This document shows positions 1-8,447 of a DNA stretch of 64,000 nt, in pieces. Below the pieces are notes generated by a model. That model made no database searches and was not told the origin of the DNA. It was given only the letters and a program-made list of their open reading frames with translations. The position numbers and the translations under genes are program-made. Within the stretch, counting starts at the first letter, position 1. Every line of letters begins with the position of its first letter. The DNA comes from Coxiellaceae bacterium (GTDB lineage: Bacteria; Pseudomonadota; Gammaproteobacteria; Coxiellales; Coxiellaceae): assembly GCA_029212925.1 (NCBI GenBank), contig JARGOB010000006.1:142529-206528 (forward strand), in the 5' to 3' direction.

Positions 1-1
1 A

Positions 2-1078
2 CCACAAGTTAAACTTTATGGTGTGGTGGAATCGACGCGTTTAGCCAAACAAAAAGCTAAGTTTGCTGGTGATGTTGCGGATGTATTGGTGAAGGAAGGG
101 CAGGAAGTTAAGAAGGGTCAATTATTGATCCGCCTAGGAGAAGGTAAGAAGCAATTATTGGTTGATCAGCGTCAAGCTGAAGTTCAAAAAATTCAAGGTG
201 AAATGAAGGTTGAGAGACAGCAAAATCTCACCGATCGATTGGCGTTGGACCATGAAAAGAAAATAGCGGAAGCTTCATTGCGTGAATTGGCGCGGATGAA
301 GCAATTAATTAAAAATAAATATGTATCACGTACCGCGCTGGATAAATCCCGGGCGGAATATAGCCGGATGGAGCTTGAAATCACCAAAAGGAAACACAGT
401 TTAGAAAATCATCAGCACCGTTTATTGCAACTGCAAGCGCAATTAAAGCAAGCACAGGCTTTAGAAGGGTTGGCGCAAGTGGATTTGCGTGATACCAAAT
501 TTTTAGCCCCCTTTGATGGCAAGGTAAATGAAGTCTATGTGTCTGAAGGCGGCCGCGTTGAGCCGGGCAATCCTGTAGTAGAGGTATTATCATTTACCGG
601 TTACCGTATTCGTGCCACCTTACCGAATAAATATGCGATGCAAGTCAATGAGGCACTGTCACAAAAAAGCGCGATTGAGGCTAGAGCTGTGTGGCAAAAT
701 CGTTTAGTTGCCGTGACGTTGCGCGCGTTAAGCAGTCAAGTAGACGAAGGGCAGGTGACCAAGGATGTGTTGTTTACGATTCCAGGTAAAAAGGGTTACG
801 TGGCTTTAGGTCAAACAGTGGTGGTGTATTTACCATTGCAGCCAATCAAAGATACTACGGCGATTCCTTTATCAGCGTTGCATGGTAATAATCGTGTCTA
901 TGAAATTATTGATGGCAAGCTATCAGCTACAGAAGTAAAACCGGTGGGTGATGTGTTTAAGCGCAATGGTTCGCACCTGGTATTAGTGCAAAGCAAAGCG
1001 TTAACAACGGGCGATTGGGTGCTTACTTCTGAATTACCTGAAGCGGTAAATGGTTTAGCGGTGAGTGTGCAGACATGA
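2..1078 (+). CDS. RND efflux periplasmic adaptor (membrane fusion protein), 5' partial
   Basis: The reading frame is open to the left edge of the window, so the N-terminus and signal sequence are missing. The visible part begins with a biotinyl/lipoyl-like half-motif (GDVADVLVKEGQEVKKGQLL), continues with a long coiled-coil hairpin rich in Gln, Lys and Leu, and then has the second lipoyl half (FLAPFDGKVNEVYVSEGGRV) and a beta-barrel domain. This order is typical of HlyD/AcrA-type adaptors that link an inner-membrane pump to a TolC-like channel. The stop overlaps the start of the next gene (ATGA), which is an RND permease, so the two form one operon and one pump. The substrate cannot be told from the sequence. 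A GTG at 23 is an internal codon, not the start. Confidence 0.9.
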   Translation, partial: PQVKLYGVVESTRLAKQKAKFAGDVADVLVKEGQEVKKGQLLIRLGEGKKQLLVDQRQAEVQKIQGEMKVERQQNLTDRLALDHEKKIAEASLRELARMKQLIKNKYVSRTALDKSRAEYSRMELEITKRKHSLENHQHRLLQLQAQLKQAQALEGLAQVDLRDTKFLAPFDGKVNEVYVSEGGRVEPGNPVVEVLSFTGYRIRATLPNKYAMQVNEALSQKSAIEARAVWQNRLVAVTLRALSSQVDEGQVTKDVLFTIPGKKGYVALGQTVVVYLPLQPIKDTTAIPLSALHGNNRVYEIIDGKLSATEVKPVGDVFKRNGSHLVLVQSKALTTGDWVLTSELPEAVNGLAVSVQT

Positions 1079-4000
1079 TTGCATTATTTGCTAAACATAA
1101 AGTGGCCGCAAATTTATTAATGACCTTTATATTTTTGGCGGGTTTGTGGGCGCTGTCGAGATTAAATACGCAATTTTTGCCGACGTTTAATATTCAAGTG
1201 ATTACTGTGACGGTCAACTGGCCGGGTGCCAGTGCAGAAGATGTGGAAAATTCTATAACGGTGCCGATTGAGGATCGTTTGCGTTCGGTTGATCACGTAA
1301 AAAAATTAACCGCAGTGTCTGGTAAGGGGCGATCATTTGTTGTCATTGAGTTTAAAGCCAATACACAAATGTCGGATGCCTTACAGCAGGTAACAAACTT
1401 AGTATCAGCGGTGCCTAATTTACCACAAAACAGTAAAAAACCGATCATTACTAAGTTTGAAGAATACGAGGCCATGGCTAAGGTATTGCTATACACCGAT
1501 GATAACGTTAACGCGCTGCATTATTGGGCGTATAAGACAGAGCGCCAATTATTGGATCGTGGTATTGCCAAGGTGAGTTTGCAAGGTATCGCAAAAAAAG
1601 AAATTCGAATTGGGGTCGCGCCTGAACAATTGAATGCTTTAGGCATGAGTTTGAATACGTTATCCAATATGATTGGTGAGCACAGTGAAGATATCAGCGC
1701 GGGAACCGTCGGTGTGACGGGCAGTGGTCGTACGGTGCGAGCTACAGGTCAGCATCGTACCGATCGTGGTTATCAAGATATGCCGATTATCAGTGGAGAT
1801 ATGGGGCAATTAACGCAATTGTTAAACGTGGCTAAGGTCAGTGAAGAAACGCAGGACTATCCACAATTAATGTATTATAAAGGTCATCCGGCGGTAAATT
1901 TAACACTGTTTCGTACACCGAGTTCGGATGCTTTGGCCAGTGCAAAAATATTGCATGAATGGGCGGAACAAGTGATACCTACCTTGCCAAAAGGTGTGCA
2001 TGTTCATATATATAATGAATCATGGCAGTTGATTAAAGACCGCATTATGTTATTGGTTAAAAATGGGGTTGGTGGATTAATTCTAATTTTTATCCTGTTA
2101 TTTGTTTTCTTAAATTATCGAGTAGCTTGGTGGACAGCGCTCGGTATTCCGATTTCCATTGCCGCCGCATTGTTTTTTCTTGAGATTAGCGGTGGCTCGA
2201 TTAATATGGTGTCGTTGTTCGCGCTGATATTGTCGTTTGGTATTATTGTTGATGACACGATTGTGGTGGCTGAAGAAGGTGTTACCCAGTTTGAAAAGCA
2301 CGCTAAGTCCCCGCTGGATGCAGCAATTATTGGTGCTAAGCGCATGAAGATTGCAGTGTTTGCCGCTTCATTGAGTACAGTGGCTGCATTTGCTCCTTTG
2401 CTATTTTTGGGTGGCATATACGGTCAGATAATGATTGCTATCCCTCAGGTAGTGATTTGTGTCATCTTGGCGTCACTGGTTGAGGCCTTTTTGATTTTAC
2501 CGAATCATACCAAGAAAAGTTTTCGTCATATCAAGCAAGCACATACGTTGCGTTACCGCCAAGCGATAGATGATTGGTTTAATCGTGTAAAGGATGTGCA
2601 CTTTAGAAAGTTCGTGACAATGGCTATGCACTACGGTTGGGTGACGTTAGCTATTGCATTGAGCTTAATGATCTTGGCGGCTGGAGTTATTATGAGTGGC
2701 CGTTTAAACTTTTCGTTTTTCCCCACCCCAGATGGTAAAACATTGATGGCGGATGTGTCCTTTGTTGGTGGTACGTCAACCAAAAACATTGTTACATTTT
2801 TGCAGCAAGTTGAAGCAGCCGCCTGGAAGGTGAGTAAAGAAATCAGTAAGCCGGGTAAGCCCATCGTGCAAACCGTTGTGTTACTGCAGCATGACTCTAC
2901 TGACCATCATGAAACGCGTTCGCATCAACGTTTAGGGGCGTTATGGGTAGAGCTGCGTTCGCCTGAGTTGCGTGATATGACAAATGCGGAGTTTATCGCG
3001 GCGTGGCGTAAGGCTATTCAGCTGACTCCGAATGTTGATAAAATTCGCATTCGTTCACCTCGCGCTGATGATGCTGGTGCAGATATTGATATAGCCTTGA
3101 GTGGTAAGTCGTTAGAAAAATTAAAGCAAGTGGCCTTGGTGTTAGCCAATAAAATAAAAGGTTATTCGGGTACTTATAACATCGAAGATAACTTACCGTA
3201 TGCTCCCGACGAATTCTTATTCAGTTTAAAGCCCGAAGCTTTAGTGTTAGGCCTGAATTTAACTGATATTGGTAAGCAAGTGCGTGCAGCCTATGCGGGT
3301 GACTTGGTTGAAATATTTAATCGCGGTAAAGATGAGATCGATGTGCGCGTACGATTAGAAAAAACGGCCAGTCAATCATTGAGTAGTTTACAAACGTTGC
3401 CGATAGTAACTAAGAACGGCAAGGTATTGCCGTTAAATGCGTTGGCTCACATTACAACGCAGCGTAACTTTGATTCGATTTCGCGCACTGACTTTGCTAC
3501 GGCCGTACATGTTACAGCTGAGGTCAATCCGGCTGTTGGTAACACCAATAAAATTGTTGCTGCATTAAACAAAGACGTGTTGCCGCAGTTAAGTCAGCAA
3601 TATGGTGTGCATTTTGCCTTTAAGGGGCGTCTGCTGGATCGCGAACAGACTTTGAATGAGATGAAAATCGCTATTGTGTTTACGTTAGCTTTAATTTATA
3701 TCATTTTAGCTTGGGTATCTGGTTCGTATTTATGGCCGGTGTTTGTGATGGTGGCCATTCCGCTAGGCTTGGTCGGTGCGATTGTTGGTCATATGGTGAT
3801 GGGGTTAAATTTAACCTTGATGTCGTTGTTTGGATTTTTTGGTCTAACAGGGATAGTGATCAACGACTCGATTATCCTTTTGTTACGCTATAAAGAGATA
3901 AAAGAAAGCGGTCGTCATGGCAATGAAGCAATTGTTGAGGCCTGTTGCCAACGCTTTCGTGCTGTTATTTTGACTTCATTAACAACCATTGCAGGTTTGT

Positions 4001-4164
4001 CGCCTTTATTGTTTGAGCGCTCACTGCAGGCGCAATTTTTGATTCCTATGGCGGCTTCAATCTGTTTCGGTTTGGCATTTGCTACCTTATTGATTTTAGT
4101 GGTAATTCCTACGCTGTTGTCCATGACAGATAAACCGCTATCGGATAATCCACCTATAAATTAA
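1075..4164 (+). CDS. RND family efflux permease (inner membrane)
   Basis: This 1029-residue protein has the length and layout of an AcrB/MexB-type resistance-nodulation-division pump: an N-terminal membrane segment (NLLMTFIFLAGLWAL), a large periplasmic porter domain beginning with the NWPGASAEDVENSITVPIE signature, a block of membrane helices with the proton-relay motif (GIIVDDTIVVAEE), a second periplasmic loop, and a second helix block with GIVINDSIILLL. It starts at an ATG that overlaps the stop of the adaptor gene, so the two are translationally coupled. Drugs, metals, fatty acids and other compounds are all possible substrates; nothing visible selects one. No outer-membrane channel gene follows in the window. 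Confidence 0.93.
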   Translation: MIALFAKHKVAANLLMTFIFLAGLWALSRLNTQFLPTFNIQVITVTVNWPGASAEDVENSITVPIEDRLRSVDHVKKLTAVSGKGRSFVVIEFKANTQMSDALQQVTNLVSAVPNLPQNSKKPIITKFEEYEAMAKVLLYTDDNVNALHYWAYKTERQLLDRGIAKVSLQGIAKKEIRIGVAPEQLNALGMSLNTLSNMIGEHSEDISAGTVGVTGSGRTVRATGQHRTDRGYQDMPIISGDMGQLTQLLNVAKVSEETQDYPQLMYYKGHPAVNLTLFRTPSSDALASAKILHEWAEQVIPTLPKGVHVHIYNESWQLIKDRIMLLVKNGVGGLILIFILLFVFLNYRVAWWTALGIPISIAAALFFLEISGGSINMVSLFALILSFGIIVDDTIVVAEEGVTQFEKHAKSPLDAAIIGAKRMKIAVFAASLSTVAAFAPLLFLGGIYGQIMIAIPQVVICVILASLVEAFLILPNHTKKSFRHIKQAHTLRYRQAIDDWFNRVKDVHFRKFVTMAMHYGWVTLAIALSLMILAAGVIMSGRLNFSFFPTPDGKTLMADVSFVGGTSTKNIVTFLQQVEAAAWKVSKEISKPGKPIVQTVVLLQHDSTDHHETRSHQRLGALWVELRSPELRDMTNAEFIAAWRKAIQLTPNVDKIRIRSPRADDAGADIDIALSGKSLEKLKQVALVLANKIKGYSGTYNIEDNLPYAPDEFLFSLKPEALVLGLNLTDIGKQVRAAYAGDLVEIFNRGKDEIDVRVRLEKTASQSLSSLQTLPIVTKNGKVLPLNALAHITTQRNFDSISRTDFATAVHVTAEVNPAVGNTNKIVAALNKDVLPQLSQQYGVHFAFKGRLLDREQTLNEMKIAIVFTLALIYIILAWVSGSYLWPVFVMVAIPLGLVGAIVGHMVMGLNLTLMSLFGFFGLTGIVINDSIILLLRYKEIKESGRHGNEAIVEACCQRFRAVILTSLTTIAGLSPLLFERSLQAQFLIPMAASICFGLAFATLLILVVIPTLLSMTDKPLSDNPPIN

Positions 4165-4236
4165 ACTGCTTAATATTGCTATAATAATGGTAATATAGTA
4201 TATAAATTATATGCTAAATTAATGCGTTGTGAGAGA

Positions 4237-5064
4237 ATGATAGAAAGCAGTGTGTCCCGTCAAATTGAACGTCAAATGGGTATGTTTGACAGTGGTGATG
4301 TCAAATCAATATGTAAGCCACTGTTGGGTCACTTCAATATCAAGTATGTGACATATTCGCGTATCTTTAGGGACTCTAGTGAAATCAATTTAACCACGCA
4401 TCCCGATTGGTTGGAGTATTATTTAACTCAGCAGTTATTTGTTGAAAATCCTTTAGAAAAACCGATTGATCATTACAGAGACGGCTACGCGCTTTGGTCA
4501 AAAGCGTTAGATGATAGTTATTTGGGGCATATGATTGAGCAGCAACTACAGATTGTCCAGGCGTTTGTTATGGTTAAGCCGAACTTGTTGGCTGGGTATT
4601 GTGATTTCTATTTTTTTGGTAGCGTGCAAAGTGGTTTGTTGTTCGAGCAAAACTGCCTGAGTAATATTGACTTATTTAATCAATTTATTGATCATTTTAG
4701 CTATTATACGAATGATATCGTAGATAAAATGGATAGGCAGCGTATTATAATTCCCAATAAATTCGAAAGTAATGTGAGTAAAGAAAGTCACTTGGTTTAC
4801 ATTAAAGAGCAAGTGGATCGCAAACAGTTTATGTCTGATATAAATCAGAATGGTGCGATTATAAAGGTAGGCGAACAATTGATTAAGCTAACTAAACGCG
4901 AAGCAGAATTAATGCCACTGATTGTGTCTGGTATGAGTATGCGAGAAATGGCGAACCGGTGCTTTATCTCTCCAAGAACCATTGAAACCCATCTGGGGCA
5001 TATCAAGCAAAAGCTGCATGTGAATTCAAAATCAGAATTGATTAAAAAATTAAGGTCATCTTAA
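4237..5064 (+). CDS. LuxR-type transcriptional regulator, autoinducer-domain-like (copy 1)
   Basis: The protein has an N-terminal sensor domain of about 190 residues and a C-terminal LuxR helix-turn-helix (LTKREAELMPLIVSGMSMRE followed by SPRTIETHLGHIKQKL). The sensor contains W-x3-Y-x8-N-P in the segment HPDWLEYYLTQQLFVENP. This matches the W57/Y61/D70/P71 spacing of acyl-homoserine-lactone receptors, except that the Asp contacting the signal amide is Asn. An ATG at 4222 is also possible; 4237 is preferred because it gives the same N-terminal length as the downstream paralogue. Neither start has a clear ribosome binding site. The 57-base gap after the RND gene is AT-rich and includes a TATAAT-like box. 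No luxI-type synthase is seen, so it would be a solo regulator. Confidence 0.85.
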   Translation: MIESSVSRQIERQMGMFDSGDVKSICKPLLGHFNIKYVTYSRIFRDSSEINLTTHPDWLEYYLTQQLFVENPLEKPIDHYRDGYALWSKALDDSYLGHMIEQQLQIVQAFVMVKPNLLAGYCDFYFFGSVQSGLLFEQNCLSNIDLFNQFIDHFSYYTNDIVDKMDRQRIIIPNKFESNVSKESHLVYIKEQVDRKQFMSDINQNGAIIKVGEQLIKLTKREAELMPLIVSGMSMREMANRCFISPRTIETHLGHIKQKLHVNSKSELIKKLRSS

Positions 5065-5127
5065 TATTTCCATAAGTTTGGTAATGTATTATCATATATA
5101 CGCAACTAGTAAAATGGAAACACCTGT

Positions 5128-5967
5128 ATGCGTGATGATATAAAAAAACAAGTTCAACAGCACCTCGGTTTATTTGACGTTGAAGATGTCGCGTCAATTT
5201 TTCAGCCAATGGCGAAGCACTTTAATATTGAGTACATGGAGTTTGCTCGTATTTTTCGTGACGGCAGTGATATCAATTTAACCACGCATCCAGAGTGGTT
5301 GGATTACTATTATTGTCAGCAGTTATACAATGAAAACCCGCTTGAAAAAGAAATCGACAATTATACTGAAGGTTATGTGGTGGGGTCGGAAATTCTTAAA
5401 GATACTAATATGGTGCAAATGGGAATTCAACAAATCGGTTTGTTTTATAGGTTTGTTGTAGTGAAGCCTAATTTGGCGAATGGTTATTGTGATTTTTATT
5501 ACTTTGGTGCTAAGCAAGGTAATCATTATTTCGAGCTAAACTGCATGAATAATATTGACCTAATTGAGCATTTTATCAATCATTTTAATTATTATGCTGC
5601 TGATATGGTTAGTGCGCTAGATAAGCGGCGGATATGCGTTCCCGGTAGGTTTGATAGTAATAGTGCCGAAATAGATAAGCTAAACATATGTCAAAAAAAA
5701 GTTGATCGCATGCAATTTTTATCTGAATTAAATAAGGGTGGTGCGATTATTAGATCTAACAATCAGTTGATTAAGCTTACTAAGCGTGAGGCTGAGTTGT
5801 CGGGTTTTATTGTGTCGGGTATGAGTATGCGTGAAATAGCAGGCCGATGTTCTGTGTCCCCGAGAACGATCGAGACGCATTTGGTTCACATTAAGCAAAA
5901 GCTACAGGCTGATTCTAAATCGGATTTAATTCAAAAGTTGAGAACTGCTCGTTTTTCTGCTGCTTGA
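5128..5967 (+). CDS. LuxR-type transcriptional regulator, autoinducer-domain-like (copy 2)
   Basis: This 279-residue protein is a paralogue of the preceding gene and shares long stretches with it, such as INLTTHP-WL-YY, ENPLEK, IKLTKREAEL and SPRTIETHL-HIKQKL. Its W57, Y61, N70 and P71 fall at the same numbers as the classical autoinducer-binding residues of TraR, again with Asn in place of the conserved Asp. The start ATG at 5128 is preceded by GGAAA. The 63-base gap between the two genes suggests tandem duplication with separate or shared transcription. The ligand and target genes are unknown. Confidence 0.86.
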   Translation: MRDDIKKQVQQHLGLFDVEDVASIFQPMAKHFNIEYMEFARIFRDGSDINLTTHPEWLDYYYCQQLYNENPLEKEIDNYTEGYVVGSEILKDTNMVQMGIQQIGLFYRFVVVKPNLANGYCDFYYFGAKQGNHYFELNCMNNIDLIEHFINHFNYYAADMVSALDKRRICVPGRFDSNSAEIDKLNICQKKVDRMQFLSELNKGGAIIRSNNQLIKLTKREAELSGFIVSGMSMREIAGRCSVSPRTIETHLVHIKQKLQADSKSDLIQKLRTARFSAA

Positions 5968-6004
5968 TCCGCTTTGTTGTTATGTTGTTAATTTCAAAAC
6001 CACG

Positions 6005-6083
6005 TGATATTTCTTTTTTATCTCCTATATAATAGTGCCTTACATGCTTGCGCTTGACGATACTATCTCAATAGGATACTATT
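6005..6083 (+). promoter_or_regulatory. Probable higBA promoter and direct-repeat operator
   Basis: A perfect TATAAT lies at 6028-6033 with a weak -35-like hexamer (TGATAT) 17 bases upstream. Between it and the toxin start, the octamer GATACTAT occurs twice, at 6059-6066 and 6075-6082, with a 16-base period. Direct repeats next to a toxin-antitoxin start fit autoregulation by the antitoxin. The assignment is by eye only. Confidence 0.4.
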
Positions 6084-6365
6084 ATGATTAGAGCATTTGG
6101 ATGCTATGAAACACGATTATTATTTGAATTGCAGTCTGTTAAAAAAATGCCGATTCAAATACAAGCGATTGCTTTACGGAAATTGGAAATGTTGAATTAT
6201 GCTGCCTCGTTAAACGATTTGTTTGTACCACCTTCGAATAGATTGGAAAAATTAAAAGGTAGTAGAAAAGGCAGTTATAGTAGACGAGTTAATAAGCAAT
6301 GGCGGATTTGTTTTAGCTGGCATCAAGGTGATGCTTATGAAGTTGAAATAGTGGATTATCACTGA
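6084..6365 (+). CDS. higB: HigB-type toxin (RelE/ParE fold mRNA interferase)
   Basis: The 93-residue basic protein matches the HigB/RelE-like toxin family: short length, the core KLxxLKGSRKGSYSRRVNKQWRICF, and the end YEVEIVDYH. HigB toxins cleave mRNA at the ribosome and are neutralised by HigA. The ATG is preceded by TAGGA at a good distance. The antitoxin gene starts 13 bases after the stop, in the toxin-first order that is characteristic of higBA. Confidence 0.88.
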   Translation: MIRAFGCYETRLLFELQSVKKMPIQIQAIALRKLEMLNYAASLNDLFVPPSNRLEKLKGSRKGSYSRRVNKQWRICFSWHQGDAYEVEIVDYH

Positions 6366-6378
6366 TGAGGTGCATATT

Positions 6379-6684
6379 ATGTCTAAATCAAAACTGAAGC
6401 CTACACATCCGGGTATTATTTTACTCGAAGAGTTTTTAAAGCCAATGGGGATAACGCAATACCGCCTTGCAAAAGATATTGGTGTGCCACAGGTGCGTAT
6501 AAGTAAAATTGTTAAAGGTGAGCGCGCTATTTCATCTGATACAGCTTTACGTTTGGCGTGTTATTTTAGTATGACAGCTGAGTTTTGGATGAATGCTCAG
6601 GCAGGATACGACCTCCGCTTAGCGCGCCAACAATCGGGCAAGCAAATTGAAAAAACAGTGCGTCCTTATGATGCCGCAGCTTAA
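6379..6684 (+). CDS. higA: HigA-type antitoxin (XRE-family helix-turn-helix)
   Basis: The protein has the HigA signature HPGIILLEEFLKPMGITQYR, then an XRE helix-turn-helix (LAKDIGVPQVRISKIVKGERAI) and a C-terminal toxin-binding part (TAEFWMNAQAGYDLRLAR). The ATG at 6379 is chosen over an in-frame GTG at 6370 because GAGG at 6367-6370 then sits at the normal distance. It pairs with the HigB toxin upstream and should repress the shared promoter. Its stop codon overlaps the stop of the convergent SDR gene by 4 bases. Confidence 0.88.
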   Translation: MSKSKLKPTHPGIILLEEFLKPMGITQYRLAKDIGVPQVRISKIVKGERAISSDTALRLACYFSMTAEFWMNAQAGYDLRLARQQSGKQIEKTVRPYDAAA

Positions 6685-7403
6685 GGCACTTGCTTTGTGG
6701 TAGCCAAAACAATCTCTCGTATATTAACCGATTGCGGTTGTTGGTATGCAAACAGCATGGTACGTGCGACATCGTCCGGTGCTAAAATAACACCCATGTC
6801 TTTTTTCCATTCCGCATAACCGTCTTTAATTTCTTGTGATGTTGTATGGCTTAATAGCGGTGTTTCTACTGCGCCGGGCGCAATGGTAATGACACGCACA
6901 TTAAACGGTGCGGCTTCTTCGCGAACGTTGTCAGTCATGCCGTGTACGGCAAATTTCGTACCAACATAAGCGGCATGGTTTGGGAAGGGTTTAATGCCGG
7001 CGATCGAGCTGACATTCATAATCGTGCCGTGTTGGCGTTGTTTCATGTCGGCTAATACCGCTTGCATGCCGTTCATCACACCGAGAATATTGACATCAAC
7101 CATGGTTTTCCATTCTTGTGGATCTTGGTCCGCTATATCACCAAGTAGCATCATGCCCGCTATATTCAGTAAGCAGTCGGTTGCGCCATAGGCTAGTTCG
7201 GCTTGTTGTATAGCTGTTTTTATTTGATTGATATCGGTGACATCAACGTTGGCAATTTCACTATTCGGTAGGTTAAGCTGTTTGAGCTTGTCAGTGTTTC
7301 TGCCAATGAGTAGCAGTGGGTGACCGGCTTCGCTAAAACGTATAGCAGTTGCCATGCCAATGCCTGAAGTAGCGCCTGTAATTACAACCAGTGGTTTAGT
7401 CAT
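6681..7403 (-). CDS. SDR-family NADP-dependent oxidoreductase (YdfG-like)
   Basis: A classical short-chain dehydrogenase of 240 residues. The nucleotide-binding motif TGATSGIGMA is at the N-terminus, followed by NIAGMM (NAG-type), the catalytic Ser in MNVSSIAGIKPF, and the YVGTK active-site Tyr-Lys pair. The end of the fold (ITIAPGAVETPL) is intact. The closest characterised relatives act on 3-hydroxy acids and serine-type substrates, but the substrate here cannot be assigned. The ATG has an AAAGG ribosome binding site. It converges with higA. Confidence 0.85.
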   Translation of the reverse strand: MTKPLVVITGATSGIGMATAIRFSEAGHPLLLIGRNTDKLKQLNLPNSEIANVDVTDINQIKTAIQQAELAYGATDCLLNIAGMMLLGDIADQDPQEWKTMVDVNILGVMNGMQAVLADMKQRQHGTIMNVSSIAGIKPFPNHAAYVGTKFAVHGMTDNVREEAAPFNVRVITIAPGAVETPLLSHTTSQEIKDGYAEWKKDMGVILAPDDVARTMLFAYQQPQSVNIREIVLATTKQVP

Positions 7404-7490
7404 CAGTTTACCTTTGAATACTTGTATTATTTGGTGCTTAGTATAATCGTTTTGGATTTTATTTTATACGTTTTATTTATATCTAATGGT

Positions 7491-7511
7491 GGGGTGTGGG
7501 GTGTGGGGTGT
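7491..7511. repeat. Three perfect 7-bp tandem repeats (GGGGTGT)
   Basis: Three exact copies of GGGGTGT lie in the gap between the SDR gene and the lipoprotein gene, continued by a degenerate GTGGTGAGG. The G-rich strand is the plus strand. The rest of the 7404-7634 gap is AT-rich and shows no gene. A short tandem repeat of this kind can change length by slippage and the G-runs could form a quadruplex; no functional evidence is visible. Confidence 0.7.
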
Positions 7512-7634
7512 GTGGTGAGGTATTGATGAAAACAATAGATAGTAATAGAAAACCACGGATTTACAGGTTGTTTAAATTATGCTTAACTGCGGCGGTATTT
7601 TGGTAATTAATATACAGCTAGGAGTAATAAAAAA

Positions 7635-8027
7635 ATGAAACCACTGCATCACCTAAAAGTACTTGTTGTACCTTTTGTGATTTCGTTGACCGGTTGCGCA
7701 TCAATAGTCAATGGCACGCATCAAACGTTAGCCGTATCGACACCACCAACTACGGGTGCTTCATGCACACTGACTAACAGTAAGGGTAAATGGACCGTAA
7801 AAAGCACGCCAGCCTCTGTAACAGTGCATCGTGCCTATGGTGATTTAACGGCGATTTGTCATAAGCGTGGATATCGATCAGCGAGCAAAACATTTAAGTC
7901 TAAAACTAAAGGCATGGCTTTCGGTAATGCGGTATTCGGCGGTGTGATTGGTGCTGGCGTTGATGCTGGTGATGGCGCTGCTTATGACTACCCATCTGAT
8001 ATTGCGATACCGATGAAGCATCACTAA
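7635..8027 (+). CDS. Small outer-membrane-type lipoprotein, unknown function
   Basis: This 130-residue protein starts with a lipoprotein signal peptide ending in the lipobox LTGC (residues 18-21), followed by ASIVNGTHQTL. The mature part has a beta-rich stretch with GASCTLTNSKGKW and a late Gly/Ala-rich segment (FGNAVFGGVIGAGVDAG) that may insert in or lie against a membrane. Similar small lipoproteins are widespread in gammaproteobacteria without known function. AGGAG precedes the ATG at the right distance. Confidence 0.75.
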   Translation: MKPLHHLKVLVVPFVISLTGCASIVNGTHQTLAVSTPPTTGASCTLTNSKGKWTVKSTPASVTVHRAYGDLTAICHKRGYRSASKTFKSKTKGMAFGNAVFGGVIGAGVDAGDGAAYDYPSDIAIPMKHH

Positions 8028-8089
8028 ATACGGTATTTTATTCCTTGTGAATCTGAAGCACGAGATCAATCTCTGGAAGTAAGCTGATG

Positions 8090-8113
8090 TAAGTGATACA
8101 ATAGTATCACTTA
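8090..8113. promoter_or_regulatory. hipBA operator O1 (perfect 10-bp palindrome)
   Basis: TAAGTGATAC and GTATCACTTA form a perfect inverted repeat around AATA. It lies 28 bases upstream of the HipB-like start. A related palindrome overlaps the start codon. HipB-type antitoxins bind such palindromes as dimers to repress their own operon. Confidence 0.7.
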
Positions 8114-8130
8114 TGGTCTATTTTAGAGGT

Positions 8131-8154
8131 TAAATGATACTATGGTGTCACTTA
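8131..8154. promoter_or_regulatory. hipBA operator O2 (imperfect copy overlapping the start codon)
   Basis: TAAATGATAC and GTGTCACTTA form the same inverted repeat as O1 with two mismatches between the arms. The ATG of the HipB-like gene at 8142 begins inside the central TATG. The centres of O1 and O2 are 41 bases apart, about four helical turns, so two antitoxin dimers would bind on the same DNA face. Confidence 0.6.
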
Positions 8155-8447
8155 TAGGTGTCCGTGATGTGCTTGAAAAAGCCAGTAAAAGTTTCCGTGA
8201 ACGCAGGTTAGCTTTGGGCCTTACACAAAAAGGCTTGGCTGAACGTTCGGGTGTGAATCTAGCGACATTGCGTAAATTTGAAAGAACGGGAAAAATAGCG
8301 TTTGAGACACTATTAAAGTTGTCAGTTGTACTGGATTATTTTGAGCCTATAACCAATGCATTTAATCCGATTCAAACACCTTACCGCACCATTGACGATG
8401 TATTGAAAAAACAAGAAAAGAAGCGTCAGCGAGGTAGGGAGTCATGA
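8142..8447 (+). CDS. hipB: HipB-like antitoxin/regulator (XRE helix-turn-helix)
   Basis: The 101-residue protein has an XRE-type helix-turn-helix (RRLALGLTQKGLAERSGVNL then LRKFERTGKI) and a basic C-terminus (KKQEKKRQRGRES). It overlaps the downstream HipA gene by four bases (ATGA) and is preceded by two palindromic operators. It should bind and neutralise the HipA kinase and repress the operon. Confidence 0.85.
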   Translation: MVSLIGVRDVLEKASKSFRERRLALGLTQKGLAERSGVNLATLRKFERTGKIAFETLLKLSVVLDYFEPITNAFNPIQTPYRTIDDVLKKQEKKRQRGRES

